Assembly: GCF_014651875.1 (NCBI RefSeq)
Contig: NZ_BMXS01000014.1
Coordinates: 64,372-128,371 of the forward strand
Direction of reading: 5' to 3'
DNA length: 64,000 nt
Origin: Litchfieldella qijiaojingensis
Lineage (GTDB): Bacteria > Pseudomonadota > Gammaproteobacteria > Pseudomonadales > Halomonadaceae
In this document: positions 45,260 through 52,800 of the stretch, in pieces
Layout of the letters: each line of letters begins with the position of its first letter
How positions within the stretch are numbered: position 1 is the stretch's first letter
Made by a program: the position numbers and the translations under genes
Notes under the pieces: generated by a model
What the model saw: only the letters and a program-made list of their open reading frames with translations
Databases searched by the model: none
What the model was told of the DNA's origin: nothing

Positions 45260-46030
45260 TTGAATGAAATAGGGAAAGTGGACCGCTTGATGGTCAAGAG
45301 CGTGGTAAAGGCGTTTCGGATCCTCGAGGTCTTCGATGCCGAGCATCCGGCGATGAGTGTCAAGCAACTGGCGGAACGCTGCGATATGGACCGGAGTGCG
45401 GCGCAACGCTTCGTCCACACCTTGACGCAGCTAGGCTACTTGCAGCGCAATGAGGAGACGCAACTGATCGAGCCCAGCGTACGTACGCTGGATATCGCTG
45501 CGCACTACCTCCATGCGCACCCACTGGTCGACAAGGTTCGCCCCTATCTGCTGAACCTGAGCAAGGAAACGGAAGGTTCGGTCAGCCTGACGATTCTGGA
45601 CGGGCAAGACGTGGTTTATCTTTCTCGCTTGCTGAGCCGCAACATGCTGGATACCGACATCACCATCGGATCGCGCCTTCCGGCATTCTGCACGGCTCCT
45701 GGGCTGGCGATGCTATCGCAGTTGGACGAACAGGAGGCTATGGCGGTCCTGGAGCGGACCCAGCGAAAGGCCTACACGCCGAATACCGTGTACGAGGTGC
45801 CTGCGATCATGGAGCGCTTGGCCCGATTCAGGCGCCAGGGATACGCACTGTCGGTAGAGGAGTATTTTCTTTCCGACATCTCTATTGCGGTACCGGTACT
45901 GGATAGGCACAACCGACCTCGAGCGGCTGTCAGTATCTCGATGTCCCGGGTGCGGAGCATGCCCGAGGAGGTGGAGCAGAACCTCTCGGATCTGTTAATC
46001 GCCACGGCACGACAATTATCCAGGCTGTAA
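45260..46030 (+). CDS. IclR-family transcriptional regulator
   Basis: 256 residues. The N-terminal winged helix reads VVKAFRILEVFDAEHPAMSVKQLAERCDMDRSAAQRFVHTLTQLGYL, followed by the IclR effector domain (LPAFCTAPGLAMLSQL is the conserved ligand-loop segment, and VAVPVLDRHNRPRAAVSIS the end). The start is a TTG nine bases after GGGAGG. It probably controls the divergent ligase/hydratase/TRAP operon in response to the acid or its CoA ester. Confidence 0.88.
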   Translation: MNEIGKVDRLMVKSVVKAFRILEVFDAEHPAMSVKQLAERCDMDRSAAQRFVHTLTQLGYLQRNEETQLIEPSVRTLDIAAHYLHAHPLVDKVRPYLLNLSKETEGSVSLTILDGQDVVYLSRLLSRNMLDTDITIGSRLPAFCTAPGLAMLSQLDEQEAMAVLERTQRKAYTPNTVYEVPAIMERLARFRRQGYALSVEEYFLSDISIAVPVLDRHNRPRAAVSISMSRVRSMPEEVEQNLSDLLIATARQLSRL

Positions 46031-46152
46031 CGCCTGCAGGCGCTGCCCGCGCAGGGGGCGGCCACATCTTTGTGGTTTCAGCAATAATGTCCAAGCCTGT
46101 GGCTTGGGGTTAGGCCTAAGCTATGCCTGAGTGGCGTTCAGGGAGATGTGGC

Positions 46153-46986
46153 ATGGCGAAACAGTCCAGTCAGTTCGACTACTTCAAGAGTCAGCATATT
46201 CCCGAGCTTACGGTCCTCCAGGCGGCGCTGAGCGATTTCAGTTATGACCGTCATGCCCATGAGGAGTACGCCTTCGGCGTCACCCTCGCCGGGCGGCAGG
46301 ATTTCTTCAGCGGTGGGCAGTTTCATCGCAGCCCACCCGGCAACGTCATCCAGTTCAATCCCGAGGAAGTGCATGACGGGCAGCCGGGCGGCGAAAGCAC
46401 GCTGGGCTATGTCATGGTCTACGTGCCTCCCACCCAGCTCGAGGCGTTGTTTGCCGATGCGGTTGGATGCGAGCGTGCCGGCAGGTTTAGAAGCAATGAG
46501 ATCCTGATACCGGATCCCGCCCTACGCAGTGCCATCCTAGATCTGGCTCACTTCGTTACCGGTCAGGTGGGCTCACGCATCGATCAGGAACATGCCCTCT
46601 ACCAAATGGTGACACGCCTCGTTCAGCGTGCCGGCAAGTTCCAGCCGGGCAGTACGGTAAGCCGACCTGATGCCCTGCTGCTGCGAGCCAAGGACTACAT
46701 CCTCGCGCATCTGGAGGAGGATATGTCGCTGGACGCTATCAGCCAGGCCGCACATCTATCGAAATACCATTTCTTGCGCCTGTTCCGACAACAGTTCGGC
46801 ATCACCCCGCACCAATACGTCCTCAACTGCCGAATCAATGCCGCGCGTAATGCCCTGGAGGCGGGCGTCGTACCCAATGAGGTGGCATTCCGTTATGGCT
46901 TTGTCGATCTCAGCCATTTCAACCGCCGATTCAAGCGCATCTATGGAATGACGCCGTATCAATACCAGCGCAGTGTCACCAACTAA
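46153..46986 (+). CDS. AraC-family regulator with cupin-type sensor
   Basis: 277 residues. The N-terminal AraC_binding cupin domain (YDRHAHEEYAFGVTLAGRQDFFSGG, NPEEVHDGQPG) has metal-type His residues; the C-terminal HTH pair reads SLDAISQAAHLSKYHFLRLFRQQFGITPHQYVLNCRINAARN and NEVAFRYGFVDLSHFNRRFKRIYGMTPYQYQR. Start behind GGAGATGTGGC. The LysE exporter follows by 59 bases, so it likely controls that exporter. Confidence 0.9.
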   Translation: MAKQSSQFDYFKSQHIPELTVLQAALSDFSYDRHAHEEYAFGVTLAGRQDFFSGGQFHRSPPGNVIQFNPEEVHDGQPGGESTLGYVMVYVPPTQLEALFADAVGCERAGRFRSNEILIPDPALRSAILDLAHFVTGQVGSRIDQEHALYQMVTRLVQRAGKFQPGSTVSRPDALLLRAKDYILAHLEEDMSLDAISQAAHLSKYHFLRLFRQQFGITPHQYVLNCRINAARNALEAGVVPNEVAFRYGFVDLSHFNRRFKRIYGMTPYQYQRSVTN

Positions 46987-47045
46987 GGAAACGCTTTACT
47001 CCGCTTGACAATTTGTTCAGCGCTTCCCCTGAACGAGGTTCCCCC

Positions 47046-47660
47046 ATGTTAGAGATCGTCGCCTATGCCCTGGGCGTCATGTACACGCCTGGGCCAGTGA
47101 ACCTGCTCGGCCTGAATGCCGGGCTCAATGGGCAGGCCAAAACCTCACTCGGTTTCTATCTCGGGGTGGGGCTGGCCATGTTGGTACTGTTCATGGTGTT
47201 CGGCTGGGCCGGTGCGGCCTGGGTACGCGGTGATATGCTCGCCGTGGTTGGGGCGTTGGGTTGCGGGTATATCTTCTATCTCGCCATCAAGATCGCCCGG
47301 TCGAGCATCGACCTGAGCGGCGTACGGCAAGCGCCGCGTGTGCTTCGCTTGCGTGATGGCCTGATCATGCAGTTATGCAACCCCAAGGGCGTGGTAGCGA
47401 CACTGCCGATCGCGACGATCCAATTTCCCGCCGTAGGAATCCACGGCGTCAGCCTGCTGCTCTGGTCGCTCGGACTGGCCGTTCTGGCGGTCGGGGCGCC
47501 CGGCAGTTATGCGCTGATGGGGGCCGTTGTTGGGCGACGAATCGAGAACCCGCAAATTCTCAAGGGGTTCAGCCTCGCGATGGCAGCATTGCTGGTGTGG
47601 GTCGCGGTTTCCATCGGCTATGAGCACGTTTGGCTACCTCTCGCGTCTGGCGGAAGTTGA
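47046..47660 (+). CDS. LysE/RhtB-family amino acid exporter
   Basis: 204 residues, six helices. YALGVMYTPGPVNLLGLNAGLNG is the helix 1 Pro-Gly-Pro signature of LysE exporters and the central MQLCNPKGVVATLP is the conserved Asn-Pro-Lys motif. It sits between two AraC-type regulators; exported amino acid unknown. Confidence 0.88.
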   Translation: MLEIVAYALGVMYTPGPVNLLGLNAGLNGQAKTSLGFYLGVGLAMLVLFMVFGWAGAAWVRGDMLAVVGALGCGYIFYLAIKIARSSIDLSGVRQAPRVLRLRDGLIMQLCNPKGVVATLPIATIQFPAVGIHGVSLLLWSLGLAVLAVGAPGSYALMGAVVGRRIENPQILKGFSLAMAALLVWVAVSIGYEHVWLPLASGGS

Positions 47661-47844
47661 TGGGGTGCTGCCTCCATTCCGACATTGCTATGCACTCTGG
47701 TGTATGGGGCATGCATCTTTGCCACGACGTGACGGCTCAAGGTGCGCTTTGGCTAGGGGACGTTTCGCGAGTAATCTAGCCGGAGAACAGAATTTATTAG
47801 AATATCCGAAAGCCAATCAGGGTTCAGAGGGCCAGGGAAGCGAG

Positions 47845-48648
47845 ATGAGCGGTAACCAGGACTGGGCGTTACGTGCCCCACAATCAATGAAGGTGGAGCG
47901 CATGGAAGCCTTCTTCTGCGGATATGGCTTCGAGCCGCACCGTCACGACACCTACGCCATCGGTCGGACTCTGGCTGGCGTGCACAGCTTTCATTACCGT
48001 AACAGCATGCGTCACAGTTTGCCGGGCGGCACCATCGTGCTACATCCGGACGAACTACACGACGGTGAGGCGGGAACCGATGACGGATTCCACTACCGTA
48101 TCCTGTACATCGAGCCGGCCTTGTTGCAGCAGGCTCTTGGCGGCAAGCCGCTGCCGTTCATACCTGAAGGGATATCTCGCGATCCGCGCCTGTACGAGGC
48201 CTCTCAGACCCTCATGCAGGGCATGGAGTGTCCTATCGATCCTCTTGAGGAAGATGATGCCATCTATGACTTGGCGCAGGCACTGGCCGTGGTGGCGGGT
48301 ACGCGGCGTGGGCGTAAGACGCTGGATTACACGGCCGCAGAGCGCGCTCGCGAATACATCCACAGCGCACTGGACAGCACCATCACCCTCGAGGAACTCG
48401 AACAGGCCAGCGGACGTGATCGCTGGAGCTTGTCGCGTGATTTCCGAGCGCTCTATGGCACCAGCCCCTACCGTTACCTGACCATGCGCCGTCTGGATCA
48501 TGTGCGTTCGTTGATTATCACAGGGCAGACGCTAACAGATGCGTCCTTGATCGCCGGCTTCTCCGATCAGAGCCACATGACCCATCATTTCACCCGTGCG
48601 TACGGCATCACGCCAGCGCGCTGGCTGCGAATGCTACATCGCCACTGA
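47845..48648 (+). CDS. AraC-family regulator
   Basis: 267 residues, start at the ATG behind AGGGAAGCGAG; the frame is open upstream into the LysE gene but that part is not homologous. The N-terminal cupin (FEPHRHDTYAIGRTLAGVHSF, HPDELHDGEAG) and C-terminal tandem HTH (ITLEELEQASGRDRWSLSRDFRALYGTSPYRYLTMRRLDHVRS, then SLIAGFSDQSHMTHHFTRAYGITPARWLR) are complete. It is a relative of the AraC gene upstream of the exporter. It also lies 266 bases before the GGTV peptide gene and might act there. Confidence 0.88.
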   Translation: MSGNQDWALRAPQSMKVERMEAFFCGYGFEPHRHDTYAIGRTLAGVHSFHYRNSMRHSLPGGTIVLHPDELHDGEAGTDDGFHYRILYIEPALLQQALGGKPLPFIPEGISRDPRLYEASQTLMQGMECPIDPLEEDDAIYDLAQALAVVAGTRRGRKTLDYTAAERAREYIHSALDSTITLEELEQASGRDRWSLSRDFRALYGTSPYRYLTMRRLDHVRSLIITGQTLTDASLIAGFSDQSHMTHHFTRAYGITPARWLRMLHRH

Positions 48649-48844
48649 CCCGCCGCTGTCCCTGACATCCGTAGTAAACCTGCACGATCTTACAAGACCA
48701 CTTCGAATACCTCTCTCTAGACTCGACCCATCTCGTCGCAGCAAGAACCGCTTCGTTCGCGCTCGGCTCGCCCGTGTGGAGCGTCTGCACGTGGCCTTGG
48801 CCGGTGCCTGCTGCGCCGGTTTGACCTGTTTGGAAAAGGATTCG

Positions 48845-48890
48845 CACCCGCTTGCGGGTGTTTCACGCGGCGCCTGAATGGTTCGGCGCC
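48845..48890 (+). promoter_or_regulatory. Two tandem hairpins in the leader of the GGTV peptide gene
   Basis: CACCCGC-TT-GCGGGTG (48845-48860, followed by TTT) and GGCGCC-10 bases-GGCGCC (48869-48890) lie between the AraC stop and the peptide start. The first could end upstream transcription; the second ends 24 bases before the ATG and could sit in the 5' leader of the peptide mRNA. Confidence 0.4.
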
Positions 48891-48914
48891 ACACAACCAA
48901 GAGAGGAAAACGGG

Positions 48915-49130
48915 ATGAACTCCATTACTAGCATCTCCACCATCGGCGGGACTGTAGGCGGGACCGTTGGAGGAACCGTAGGCGGAACGGTGGGCGGCAC
49001 TGTAGGAGGGACAGTCGGCGGAACCGTGGGAGGAACGGTTGGCGGCACTGTGGGAGGAACGGTCGGTGGCACTGTGGGCGGCACCTTTGCTGTCAGTGGC
49101 CTGCCGCTCAATGACCGCCTGACCAAGTAA
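48915..49130 (+). CDS. GGTV-repeat precursor peptide (putative RiPP precursor)
   Basis: 71 residues: a 10-residue lead (MNSITSISTI), eleven GGTV units and one GGTF, then a 13-residue tail AVSGLPLNDRLTK. The ATG is eight bases after AGAGGAAAA, a good ribosome binding site. There is no Cys, Trp, Tyr or His, and only one Phe. It is the first gene of a set with a radical SAM/SPASM enzyme, so it is most simply its substrate. The repeat resembles the Gly-rich cores of some radical SAM RiPP precursors but I know no described family with this unit. The leader is unusually short, so recognition may use the C-terminal tail. Confidence 0.75.
   Translation: MNSITSISTIGGTVGGTVGGTVGGTVGGTVGGTVGGTVGGTVGGTVGGTVGGTVGGTFAVSGLPLNDRLTK
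48945..49088 (+). repeat. Twelve-unit 12-bp coding repeat (GGTV/GGTF)
   Basis: Twelve tandem 12-base units encode Gly-Gly-Thr-Val, the last Gly-Gly-Thr-Phe. The units differ at third codon positions throughout: all four Thr codons and all four Val codons are used, and Gly is GGC, GGG, GGA or GGT. The peptide repeat is thus kept by selection while the DNA has diverged, unlike a fresh slippage array. Confidence 0.9.
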
Positions 49131-49135
49131 CCGGG

Positions 49136-49170
49136 CGAAGGCGGTGTCCGGCATCGTGACATCGCCTTCG
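49136..49170 (+). promoter_or_regulatory. Hairpin between precursor and maturase genes
   Basis: CGAAGGCGGTGTC pairs with GACATCGCCTTCG over 13 bp (one G-U) around a 9-base loop, five bases after the precursor stop. No T tract follows. In RiPP operons such hairpins limit read-through or protect the upstream mRNA so that precursor exceeds enzyme; that role is inferred. Confidence 0.6.
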
Positions 49171-49205
49171 GGTGACAGTCTCCACGGAACCACGGAGCGT
49201 GCCAG

Positions 49206-50708
49206 TTGAAAACCGCAGTTGAAACCGAAGCATATGTCCTGTCCAAGGACGTAGTTCAGACCAGAGTCGGTGAGCGCTTCGCCACATATCACCGACGACT
49301 CGGGGGCCTATTCTTTCTGGACGATGCCGCCCAGGAGCAGCTCCTAAGCTTCCAACAGCCACGCCAGGTGCCCATCAGCATTCTTTCCGGCGATGCCGAT
49401 AACCGCACCGACGAGCTGATCCAACAGCTGATTGCACGCCGCATCCTTGTTCGACCGAGCGACCAACATGCAACACCCACCGCGCCCTCGACGCTGGAGA
49501 AGAAGGTCAACATCATTCAGCTTATCCTCGCCAACGCGTGCAATTTCGGTTGCACCTACTGCTTTGAAGGTGTGCAGGGCAAGGAAATGTCCGCTGAAGA
49601 CGAATTCAACAAGGTCGACACCTCGCGCCTGATTGCCCGCGAAGGGATCAAGGTCAACATCGAGGATTCGATCTATGCGTCGAAGGAGCGCTTCGACCAC
49701 CAGTACGACCCGAAGAATCGTTCGATGAAGCCCGCCGACGGCATCGCCTACGTCGAGTCGGCGCTCGCGGTGGCACGCTCCGCCGGCGTGTTTGAAGTGA
49801 TGCTGCAGTTCTTCGGAGGCGAGCCGCTGCTCAACTGGCGCACCATCGAAGCGGTGCTGGAGCGCTTCGGCAACGGCGAGCGCGACGGCATGACGATTCA
49901 TTACTCGACCGTCACCAACGGCTCGCTGATCACCGACGAAATCGCCGAAACCTTCGCCAAGTACCAGGTCGCTGTATGCGTTAGCTTCGATTCCCCAACC
50001 AGCCCAAGCCGGCCATTGAAGAATGGCGAGGACAGCACGCCGGTAGTGATGCAAGGCCTGAAACTGCTGCAGAAGTACAACAATCGCGTGGCGATCAATG
50101 CCGCACTGACCTCGGCCACCTGGAGCGACTTCAACGAGTCCATCGTCGACTTGGCGGTAGATGTCGGTGCGCGGGAAATTGGGGTGGTAGTCGACTTCGA
50201 CCCGACTTTCTACGCCAGCTTCGGCGCCGAGAATATCGTCGAGCGCCTCTGGCGAGTGGTGGAGTATGGACGTAGCCGCGGCGTGGTGCTCACCGGCTAC
50301 TGGCACCAAATCTTTCAAGTGATGCTGGGCTTCGACAGTGTCAGTTATCGGGGCTTCAAAAACTGCTCGGCCAAGGGGGCGCAATTCAGTATCGAGCCCA
50401 ACGGCTCGGTGTTTGCCTGCAAGGCCGGTTCTACGCTGCTGGGTGATATCCGCGACGGGGTAAACATCCTCGATTCTGAGCCCTATCTGGAGCACGCCAG
50501 CCTACGGCGCGACAACCCAGAGTTCTGTCGCGGCTGCGAAATCGAGGGGTTCTGTGGAGGACTGTGCCTGGGGCCTCTGGAGAAAAAGTACGCGTCGGTC
50601 AGTGCCGTCGAGCCCTCGGCATGCGATTTCTACCGTGGCATTACTCGAAAGCACATCGAATCTCTCAAGCCGTACGAAATTGCCACCTTCGACCTCCAAC
50701 CTACCTGA
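49206..50708 (+). CDS. Radical SAM/SPASM peptide maturase
   Basis: 500 residues from a TTG nine bases after CGGAG. An N-terminal ~90-residue region (RLGGLFFLDDAAQEQLLSF) resembles a PqqD-like recognition winged helix. The radical SAM cluster is Cys112-x3-Cys116-x2-Cys119 (CNFGCTYC), with the GGEPL motif in LQFFGGEPLLNW. The C-terminal SPASM part has Cys387, then Cys441, 444, 450, 454 (FCRGCEIEGFCGGLC) and Cys473 for one or two further clusters. This is the layout of enzymes that modify ribosomal peptides. The likely substrate is the GGTV peptide encoded just upstream. Confidence 0.88.
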   Translation: MKTAVETEAYVLSKDVVQTRVGERFATYHRRLGGLFFLDDAAQEQLLSFQQPRQVPISILSGDADNRTDELIQQLIARRILVRPSDQHATPTAPSTLEKKVNIIQLILANACNFGCTYCFEGVQGKEMSAEDEFNKVDTSRLIAREGIKVNIEDSIYASKERFDHQYDPKNRSMKPADGIAYVESALAVARSAGVFEVMLQFFGGEPLLNWRTIEAVLERFGNGERDGMTIHYSTVTNGSLITDEIAETFAKYQVAVCVSFDSPTSPSRPLKNGEDSTPVVMQGLKLLQKYNNRVAINAALTSATWSDFNESIVDLAVDVGAREIGVVVDFDPTFYASFGAENIVERLWRVVEYGRSRGVVLTGYWHQIFQVMLGFDSVSYRGFKNCSAKGAQFSIEPNGSVFACKAGSTLLGDIRDGVNILDSEPYLEHASLRRDNPEFCRGCEIEGFCGGLCLGPLEKKYASVSAVEPSACDFYRGITRKHIESLKPYEIATFDLQPT

Positions 50709-50724
50709 CCCGAGGGATACGTAG

Positions 50725-51462
50725 ATGCATACCCCCATGGTGCAGCCCCAGAAGCTCTTCTCAGCCCACGTCGACTACCTTCGCAAGGGTTACTGCGTGG
50801 TAGACATGCCAGTTATGCCGCGCGACGTTCTAGAGTCCTTCGATAATATGCCGCGTGACTTCCACAGCCTCGGTCGTCTACGACAGATCCGCCTGTCGCA
50901 GTACATCGGTTTCTGGGATGAGAGCGAATGGGTCTTCGCCGTCCTGCCCCAGCGCAAGTACATCCAGTCAGCGCGCTACATCAAGCTCGAGGAAGCGGGT
51001 GGAATCCCCCGTCACCGCGAGCAACTGGAAGTCGATCCATCGCCACTGATTGCTCGTGTGCTAGACAACCTACCGATCGAGCAGCATGAGATGGTTCAGA
51101 TCAACGTCAACCAGATTCGCGTCACCGCCAACGCTCAATACCGGGGCGTGACAGTACCAGAGGGACCTCATCGCGACGGCCACGAGTACAGCGTCATCGC
51201 TGTCGTTCGCCGTGAGAATGTGATTGGCGGTGAGACCCAGGTGATCGATCCGCTGACCAACGAAGTCGTACATCGCCAAGTACTGGAAGAAAATCAGGCA
51301 ATCATCATCGACGACGAGCGCTATATCCATTATGCCACCGACATTGAGCCGGCGACCGGAGAATTGGGTTACCGCGACATCTGGGTGATCGAAATCAACC
51401 GGTGGGAAAACCGTGCCTACGGTCGGGCACATGAACGCGAGGCGATGGCGAGTGGCAGCTAA
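50725..51462 (+). CDS. 2OG-Fe(II) dioxygenase, PF10014 (BsmA/isoleucine hydroxylase-like)
   Basis: 245 residues. The iron ligands are His149 and Asp151 in EGPHRDGHEY and His202 in YIHYATDI, with a downstream Arg (ELGYRDIW) suited to 2-oxoglutarate. VNQIRVTANAQYRGVTVPEGPHRDG is the core motif of the 2OG-Fe dioxygenase family that includes free L-isoleucine 4-hydroxylase. Starts 16 bases after the maturase. It may hydroxylate Val or Thr side chains of the peptide, or the free amino acids released from it. Confidence 0.85.
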   Translation: MHTPMVQPQKLFSAHVDYLRKGYCVVDMPVMPRDVLESFDNMPRDFHSLGRLRQIRLSQYIGFWDESEWVFAVLPQRKYIQSARYIKLEEAGGIPRHREQLEVDPSPLIARVLDNLPIEQHEMVQINVNQIRVTANAQYRGVTVPEGPHRDGHEYSVIAVVRRENVIGGETQVIDPLTNEVVHRQVLEENQAIIIDDERYIHYATDIEPATGELGYRDIWVIEINRWENRAYGRAHEREAMASGS

Positions 51463-52193
51463 TGAGCGAAGTACAATCGAGCGCAGGTGACGGAGCCGCA
51501 CCACCATATGGCAGCAGCAAAGCGGCCACGCTGCGGCGAGTGGCTCCAGCGGCGATTGCGGTTGTGCCGGTCAGCATGCTATTCGGCGTGCTGGCCGTGC
51601 GCGCTGACTGGTCACTGCTGGAAGTGGTGGCCATAAGCCTGCTGGGCTTCTCCGGCAGCGGGCAGTTCGCCTTGCTACCCCTCGCCGAATCCGGTGCCGG
51701 CTTTTTCACCATGCTCCTGGTCACTGCCTCGATCAACAGTCGCTACTTGCCAATCGCCTATACGTCGGCTGCGCGCCTGCCGTCAGCGGCTGGCAAGCGC
51801 GCCTGTGTGGCCCACATGCTGGGCGACGAGGCTTATGCCACGGAGCACGAGCGCGATAGCGGTGCCTGCGTGTGGTGGATTCGTGTCACCATCTTCACCA
51901 CATGGGTGCTGGCCGGGTTACTCGGTGCGCTGCTTGGTCGAGTTATCCCGAGCGCCTGGCTTGGAGCCGACATAAACCTTGGATACCCCGCCAGCGTGGT
52001 GCTGATGTACCTGTCAGCCTCGCAGTTGCGAGCCCGACTTTGGAATAAAGAGCAACGGCGACCGGCGGTATTGGCTGCGGCCGCGCTGAGCGCGGGCTTG
52101 GCACTGTTGCTCATCCAGTTGTTCGGGCCGGTGTACTTCTGGATACCAAGCATACTGCTTGCGACTGTGATTCTGGGGAGGGCGTGGCCGTGA
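51462..52193 (+). CDS. AzlC-family branched-chain amino acid exporter, large subunit
   Basis: 243 residues. The AzlC signature is clear in IAVVPVSMLFGVLAVRADW, then LLGFSGSGQFALLPLAESGAG and ASINSRYLPIAYTSAARLP, with about six helices. The ATG overlaps the TAA of the oxygenase gene (TAATG). AzlC with AzlD exports leucine, isoleucine, valine and analogues. Membership in this operon suggests that the final product is amino-acid sized. Confidence 0.88.
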   Translation: MSEVQSSAGDGAAPPYGSSKAATLRRVAPAAIAVVPVSMLFGVLAVRADWSLLEVVAISLLGFSGSGQFALLPLAESGAGFFTMLLVTASINSRYLPIAYTSAARLPSAAGKRACVAHMLGDEAYATEHERDSGACVWWIRVTIFTTWVLAGLLGALLGRVIPSAWLGADINLGYPASVVLMYLSASQLRARLWNKEQRRPAVLAAAALSAGLALLLIQLFGPVYFWIPSILLATVILGRAWP

Positions 52194-52501
52194 GCGGGTC
52201 GGTACTGGTGGCGATTGTCGCGCTTTTCACTACCAGCTGCCTGGTTCGTATCGCGCCAGCGTTCATCTCGCTGCAGATCGATCCGCATACTCAGCGCTAT
52301 CTCGAACGTCTGCTGCCGGCCGCTGTGTTCATCAACTTCGCTGTCTACATCCTATACAGCGAGATGGTGCGCGAACCCGTTCCGGCGTTGGTGTCATTGG
52401 TGGTGGTCGGTGCCGTCGCCTTTCTCAACCTGCTGGGGCTGATTGGCACCGCCGTGCTCGGTACCACGCTTTATTTCGTGCTGATACGCATTATTGGCTG
52501 A
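52190..52501 (+). CDS. AzlD-family branched-chain amino acid exporter, small subunit
   Basis: 103 residues and about four helices (VLVAIVALFTTSCLVRIAPAFI, LLPAAVFINFAVYILY, ALVSLVVVGAVAFLNLL, LGTTLYFVLIRIIG), the AzlD pattern. I chose the GTG overlapping the AzlC TGA (GTGA), seven bases after GGGGAGG, instead of the GTG six bases upstream. Confidence 0.85.
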   Translation: MSGSVLVAIVALFTTSCLVRIAPAFISLQIDPHTQRYLERLLPAAVFINFAVYILYSEMVREPVPALVSLVVVGAVAFLNLLGLIGTAVLGTTLYFVLIRIIG

Positions 52502-52540
52502 TGCAGTCTGACCACCGCTCGACGACTTTTTGGACAAAGC

Positions 52541-52675
52541 TTAGAGAGTTGGCTGTACGCTCTTGCGGTATTCATCGGGTGTCCCGCCGGTCAAGCGACG
52601 AAACATGACAGTGAAGGCCGAGGCGCTGGCATAGCTCCGATCCATACCGGTCCCTGGCGATCCAAGGGCCTTCAT
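52541..52675 (-). pseudogene. AraC-family regulator, C-terminal remnant
   Basis: The minus strand encodes 44 residues ending SYASASAFTVMFRRLTGGTPDEYRK, the last helix-turn-helix and signature of an AraC regulator. The upstream part (LGSPGTGMD) no longer matches a HTH and the rest of the gene is gone. A relic at the right border of the RiPP cluster. Confidence 0.7.
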
Positions 52676-52800
52676 CGGCAGGACGGAAGAGCCGGCCTAT
52701 TCTCGCCTGCTAGGCTGAAGGGACATCCCTCGTGGCGCCGCCAGGATGATGCCAGAGCGAGGGGGAAGCATCGAGTGACCGCAACGGGAGGAGGCCGACC

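Noticed and set aside
48945..49088. CRISPR-like or VNTR array
   Set aside because: Period is 12 bases without spacers, and units differ only synonymously; it is a coding repeat.
48863..49246. Minus-strand open frame encoding (PPTV)n
   Set aside because: It is the antisense image of the GGTV repeat, which is open in several frames because of its 12-base period; it has no ribosome binding site and the plus-strand peptide has one and heads the operon.
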